A stretch of DNA of 64,000 nt from Sorghum bicolor (Eukaryota > Streptophyta > Magnoliopsida > Poales > Poaceae), in contig NC_012875.2 in NCBI RefSeq assembly GCF_000003195.3, positions 14,804,512 through 14,868,511 of the forward strand, in the 5' to 3' direction. The notes under the pieces are model-generated. The model was not told where the DNA came from, searched no databases, and was given only the letters and a program-made list of their open reading frames with translations. The position numbers were made by a program, and so were the translations under genes. Positions 59,122 through 64,000 of the stretch are shown here, one piece after another. Within the stretch, counting starts at the first letter, position 1. The number at the start of each line of letters is the position of its first letter.

Positions 59122-59817
59122 TGTTGACACCGTTTTTGGGCACGTGTCCATGATCGGTAAAAGTGTAGATCGGCAAGATAAGACAGTGGTGCTTGATCTC
59201 CAGGGTGAGTTGCCGATGAAGATGGTTGCCGATGGAAGGATGGTTGAACGTGACCAAGTCCATAGGTGATGATGTGTTTGTGCCGATGGCTATAACGAAG
59301 GAGTCTGCCGATGATACGGAGGGGGAATCTGGAAGTTGCCGATCGGCTGGTGGGGATGTTCTGGTTTGTCACGTGAGGATAGTCTTACGTTTTCCTTAGT
59401 TATTTAGATCGTTTTGTACACGGATTCTGTTTAAATTTGGAATTCGAATTCTAGTCGTGTCTGGTTGTAGCTCTCTGAGCAGGGTATAAATGTAGAGCCT
59501 AAGGCCTTGTAATTTATCTATCAATCAATCAAACACACGTTTTTACTCATATTCCGAGCATCTACTTTTTCGACGACTTCGTCATACTTTTTCCTTTTCA
59601 TTACGAGTTCTTAGGAATTCGTCGACTTAAGCTCGGCGTGTTCTCAAGTTCCGCGTGAATACCTCTTGGCCGTGACATCCGGGCGCATCGCTATTGTCGG
59701 GACCAAAGTATTCGAGTTACCACCTTTGCCGATAGTAAGGTCAAATCGGCTGGCACGCCTTAACGTTTGAATCGGGTATTAGCCCTTTGTGTTTGCAGAT
59801 CAGCTTTTGCACCAACA
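59122..59817 (+). repeat. F2 3' LTR
   Basis: 696 bases, same length as the 5' LTR, TATA box at 59485-59490, ends GCACCAACA before the ACTTT duplication. Confidence 0.94.
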
Positions 59818-59822
59818 ACTTT
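59818..59822 (+). repeat. Target site duplication of F2 (right copy)
   Basis: ACTTT. Confidence 0.95.
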
Positions 59823-62800
59823 ATACTTACCGGTCTTCCGGCCTGAGTCATACTACTAGGCTTCGCGGTCGGAACGAGTTATCCGGCCAACTAAGTGTTA
59901 GGCATGCGTTCAACATGACAAGATGACGTACAACAGTCGGTCCTTAGCTGCCACAGACGGAGTCACTACAACCTTGCAAAACTCCGCCCGGCTTAAGTCA
60001 ATTTAATTAGGTTCCTTCCACGATAGCACATATAGACAATCGTGATCTGACACAACCCTATCTCGCGCAGGTGACAGGATATCACCCGACTTCTACCGGT
60101 TAAAGCATGACTAAGCCACTACTCGATCCTAACTCCATAACCAGGTAGTGGTAAGATATCTGGACAAGGATTGAGTAAAATGCAGCAAAAGTTTCATCAC
60201 AACTCCTATACGTAAATGCATCAATAGATATAACATAATCAAGTAAGCTTTCAAAATTAAAGTGGGAGACTTAAAATGCTCCGGGGCTTGCCTTTCACGA
60301 ACGATGCAGGCTCGTGATTCGGGCACTCAACCTCCTCTTCGGGCTCCTCCTGTCTGGCTTGCTGGACCTCCACTTCCGGGCTGATCTCTTGGCCTTCGTG
60401 GACCACCTGGAGCTCGAACGCAGTCGTCGCTTCCGGTGCACCTATTGCATGCATAATGAGTAAGAAATGTGTGCATACTAGATGAAGATGAATGCTTGAT
60501 AACATACTTAGAACTTCACTGGACACTCATTTACTGAGTAAACTTCTAAGATAAACTCACAAAGGATAACTAATTAACTTAGCAAGACTTAGCAAGTCAA
60601 ACTATAAACAGCAAGCATCACATAACAGGACAGCTCAGTAAACAGGTTACAACTATTGCTATAAAGATCCAACAAACATAAATAAGGACATTCTGGAAAG
60701 CTTATGAAATTGTCTACATTTCATCTTTAAACATCACAGCAAGATTCATAAGTTAAACAAGTCATTTAAACAAAGTTCCAGGTTCTGTCCCAAAAAACAG
60801 AGAACACCTATTTCTGGAACCCAACTTGGAAAAGCCATATCTTTAAAACTATTGGACCAAATGATCCCAAATTTAAACCACAGCTAGTTCATAAAGTTTA
60901 CAATAACTTTGATTTAGACAAGTCTTCCAGAAAACCAAGTTATCAACAAGTAAAGGTCAGATTACTCCCTTGCTGTCCAGAACAGCTCTTAACCCTCTAA
61001 TTAATTATTTGATGACATAGCCAAAACATATCTAGTACTAACCAAATGGCTTACAAGCACAAGCATATCATAAGACAACCAGAGCATCATATGTTAACCC
61101 CTAAATATTTAATGGCATTTATCAATTTAATTCTATAAAGGGACATAATTACATGATACCAGCAAAAGTGCTCAGAAAAATCTACAAAAATTACAGAAGC
61201 ACAAGCATGGCATCTATACATTACAGTAAAATTTTCAGGGCAATTGCACATGCCAAATTTAAGCATTTAACATGTGACAAGGGGCTTATTTCATAAATTA
61301 AGAAACATGGTTGAGATAGTGTCAAACAACAGATTCCAGATTATTTACATGTTACTAATACCATAAGCAAGTTTGACACCAGAGTAGAGCACCAGCATAA
61401 GCACCAATCATTTATTATGATTTAAATATCAAAACAAGCCATATCACAAACATAAATTACATATCACAGATATATCACTCCAAAAATCATGAAATATTTA
61501 TCATAGCATTCTCATACCACTCCGAGCTCAGCATAAAATTTTCATAACAAAAGGAGCAGTATCACAAGAGATATGAATTTACTCATGAATAACAAGATTA
61601 AATCCTAATAATTATTTTTCCCAGAAAACATGGTTCATTATATATTTTTAATAAAAACTAGCCACCTCAAAGAACATCACAAAATTGGTTTCACAATTTT
61701 TGGATCACAGGAACCAGAGATATGATTTTTGCAAAAAATAGCTCAAACCCTAAATCAAACATAGGAGGAAGAGAGGCTAACAGGGGGACCCCGCAAGTCA
61801 ACGGACCCCACACGTCAGTGACCCGAGAGTAGAGGTGCGATTTGACCGCCAGAGATCTCATCGACGGCGAGGTCTTGGCGATGGCCAAGGGCACCATCGT
61901 GCTCCTTACTCCATTCCGCATCGAATGGTACCCGAAACCCTAACTCTACCGGACCCTAGGTACCTCACCCTCGCGAATGGCGGCACGGCGGTGGTGCGTG
62001 GCCGACCGCCGGCGTCTCTAGTCAGAGACAGAGCGAAAGAGAACTCGGACGAGCATCAGCATGACCTAGCAGAGCTTTTGGGACCAGAACGAAGCGAAAT
62101 GGCGGACTACAGAGCCCTGGCCACGACGCCGGTGACCATGGCAGAGCTCCGGCGAGGTAAGCTCGCGACGGAGAAGACAATGCGGGCTTACCGAGGCTCG
62201 GCAGCCATAGCCAACTTGACGACGGCGTTGCGAAGAAGCTAGCGGAGCACTGGGCGGAGTCGCTTTGCCGGAGACGCTGAGACGCGAGCGCGTGAGCTCG
62301 CCGAAGCAGCGGCGGCGACGCGGAGAAGACGACGCACGCGAGAGAGAGCGAACCGGGTGGAATGGCGCTGTCCACGCGACCGGGGGCGCCGTGGCGAGCT
62401 GAAGGACACACTGAGGACTGACGAGCGGGGCCAACAGCGACGTACGGATGCCACGGGTCTAGACACGCGGCGTCACCGGTGAGCTCCCCTCTGCTGACGG
62501 CGACCTCATTCAGTCGCTGATCCCGACTCAAACTCGATTTTTCACCGCGCTTAACTCCTAATCCATTCGATGATTTTGCTGGCTAATTGCTCTATGCTGA
62601 AGAGTTACATGAGGAATCCAACATTGCTTACAAGATCAAGGTTTGATTCGGCCTAGAATTCAAACTGGAAGCTAAGCAACATACCCTCGAGCAAACTGCT
62701 GCGATCCCAGACTTAGAAAATTTTCTAAGTGTTGGAAACAGCCCCAAATCTGCCTAGTGGGTCACTTTTGAGCTAGATGTGGTCATTTTCATGAGATGGC

Positions 62801-63204
62801 CATAAAACAACTTTTGTTCCTTATAAAATTTGCTACAACTTTTCTGTAGAAAGTTTTGATATGCAAACATTTTATGAAACACTTTTTAAAAGCCTAACAA
62901 AAGAGGTTTCTAGGGCTTATACATGGAAGTATGACTTAAGTGATTATTTTGGAGAAGTGAACAACATGAACATTGTTCCTAAGGTTGAGTTAAGAATAGT
63001 TAAACTAATTTCCAAAGCTTAACACACAAGCATGAGCATGGTTCACACAAACACAAGCATAGGAAGCATGATTAATCAAGTTAAAGCACACTTAAGCATA
63101 AAATGACATGGCTCAAGGTAGATGATGATCATGATATGCTTGAGTAGAAGATGATGCTCATGTTATGCATGTGATTTATGCAACCATAACACTGGGGTGT
63201 TACA
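59823..63204 (-). repeat. Element C 3' LTR, proximal part
   Basis: Continues the LTR split by F2. From right to left it holds the LTR start (CCATAACACTGGGGTGTTACA ends at 63204), the GC-rich island 61780-62530, AT-rich sequence 60530-61780, mini-gene exon a and half of the conserved block. With 46390-47425 the LTR totals about 4.4 kb. Long frames in the GC-rich island (61835-62531, both strands) are not conserved and not called. Confidence 0.94.
60292..60441 (-). CDS. LTR mini-gene exon a (element C copy)
   Basis: 150 bases on the minus strand between a GCAATAG acceptor and the GC donor (GAAAG then GCAAGC). It encodes an acidic stretch ending EEVECPNHEPASFVK; the last 19 residues equal those in B, while several N-terminal residues differ. 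Exon b is at 46823-46762. Confidence 0.55.
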
Positions 63205-63218
63205 GCCTTCCCCCCTTA
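63205..63218 (-). promoter_or_regulatory. Element C polypurine tract
   Basis: Minus strand TAAGGGGGGAAGGC directly before the LTR start; one base differs from A and B. Confidence 0.88.
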
Positions 63219-64000
63219 CAAAAATCTCGTCCCGAGATTTGGAAGCATACTGATTTTCGAAGAAGGTTTTATAAACTTCTTTCAAGTAGTCCTCCGTTTC
63301 CCAAGTGGCATCTTCCTCCCCGTGGTTACTCCACAACACCTTATAGAACTTAACCACACGATTACGAGTCACCCGTTCCTTGCGGTCAAGAACCGCTATA
63401 GGTTTCTCCTCGTACACCAAGTCAGATTTCAACTTTATGTCCCGAACTTCCACTCGTTCCTTCGGAACACGAAGGCACTTCTTCAATTGTGATACGTGAA
63501 AGGCAGGAAAAATAGCTCGAAGCTCAACTGGTAGTTGAACTTTGTACGCTACGTTCCCTTTTCTCTCGAGAATCCGATAGGGACCCACATAACGAGGTGC
63601 AAGCTTTCGCTTGACTCCAAACCTTTCTACGCCCTTCATTGGAGACACCTTGATATACACATGGTCACCGACTGCAAACTCAATTGGCTTCCTTCTCTTA
63701 TCAGCATAACTTTTCTGACGAGCTTGAGCAACTTCCAGATGTTGCTGGATGGTACGGACTTGCTGCTCCGCTTCGTTCACAAAATCGATGCCATAATACC
63801 TTCGTTCCCTGGATTCCACCCAATTAAACGGGGTTCGACACTTCCGACCGTACAGGGCTTCAAATGGAGGCATCTTGATGCTCTCTTGATAACTATTGTT
63901 ATAAGAGAACTCAGCTAATGGCAACCACTTGACCCAAGAACCCTTTGAGGAGAGAGCACATGCCCTCAACATGTCTTCTAGGATTTGGTTGACCCGTTCA
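63205..64000 (-). pseudogene. Element C integrase C-terminus and chromodomain (truncated by window edge)
   Basis: Open minus-strand frame entering from the right edge: LAEFSYNNSYQESIK, FEALYGRKCRTPFNW, the SH3-like GPYRILERKGNVAYKV region and a chromodomain-like KFYKVLWSNHGEEDATWETE. No break is visible in the part present, unlike A and B. At the codon where B has its TAA (after FENQ) element C reads TAT, so the frame runs through the polypurine tract and about ten codons into the LTR, ending at 63163. The upstream gag-pol lies outside the window, so intactness cannot be judged. Confidence 0.92.

Larger units (their letters stand above)
47426..59817 (+). mobile_element. Element F2: complete Tat-lineage Ty3/gypsy element with antisense gene
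   Basis: 12.4 kb with two 696-base LTRs, an ACTTT duplication, sense gag-PR-pol (48169-55038), and an antisense spliced gene (58467-55196). It has the dual RNase H of the Tat lineage. GCCGAT/ATCGGC words are dense throughout. The LTRs differ at a small number of sites, so it is a relatively recent insertion. Confidence 0.94.

Noticed and set aside
1..64000. tRNA, rRNA, organelle or host genes
   Set aside because: No recognisable cloverleaf, rRNA segment or non-retroelement protein was seen; every long stretch could be assigned to an LTR element.

Overview
The window looks like nuclear, intergenic DNA of a grass (Poaceae, possibly a panicoid). No host gene, rRNA, tRNA, CRISPR array or bacterial feature was found. 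Almost every base belongs to six Ty3/gypsy-type LTR retrotransposons nested in one another. The grass assignment rests on the element families (Del/Tekay chromoviruses with very long LTRs and RIRE2/Tat-type elements carrying antisense genes) and is an inference.

Layout: (A) 1-11274, a + strand Del/Tekay element: end of its 5' LTR, leader, an extra ORF ('ORF0'), a broken gag-pol and a complete 4.4 kb 3' LTR. (E) 11275-17283 and 41119-45440, a + strand RIRE2/Tat-like element whose 5' part lies left of the window: pol, an antisense spliced gene and a 3' LTR. (B) 17284-41118, a complete Del/Tekay element inserted in E, with target duplication GGTGG. (D) 26849-34827, a non-autonomous minus-strand element inserted in B's RNase H, with target duplication AGCCT. 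(F1) 45441-46389, a scrap of pol from a second Tat-like family, split by E on the left and C on the right. (C) 46390-47425 and 59818-64000, a minus-strand Del/Tekay element running off the right edge. (F2) 47426-59817, a complete 12.4 kb element of the F1 family inserted in C's LTR, with target duplication ACTTT. The relative order is F1 first, then E and C, then A and B (in E) and F2 (in C), and D after B.

None of the sense gag-pol frames is intact (stops, frameshifts, one mutated integrase catalytic residue), so any mobility would need help in trans. Four kinds of extra coding material go beyond the standard gag-pol set. (1) Every Del LTR contains what looks like two exons of a small acidic protein joined by a GC-AG intron, in perfect phase, with a CxxH...CxxC signature. 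(2) The Del leader has a conserved splice donor and two CAG|ATG acceptors, one at the start of ORF0 and one at the start of gag. (3) Both Tat families carry an antisense multi-exon gene (PF04195-like in E, plant mobile domain in F2), each with a TATA box about 140-160 bases upstream of its ATG. (4) Element D carries two tandem retropepsin-like domains but no reverse transcriptase or integrase. The Tat families also show strong, family-specific short-word enrichment (GCCGAT/ATCGGC in F, TCGA in E).

All positions, exon borders and comparisons were read by eye from the sequence. No database search, alignment program or structure prediction was run.
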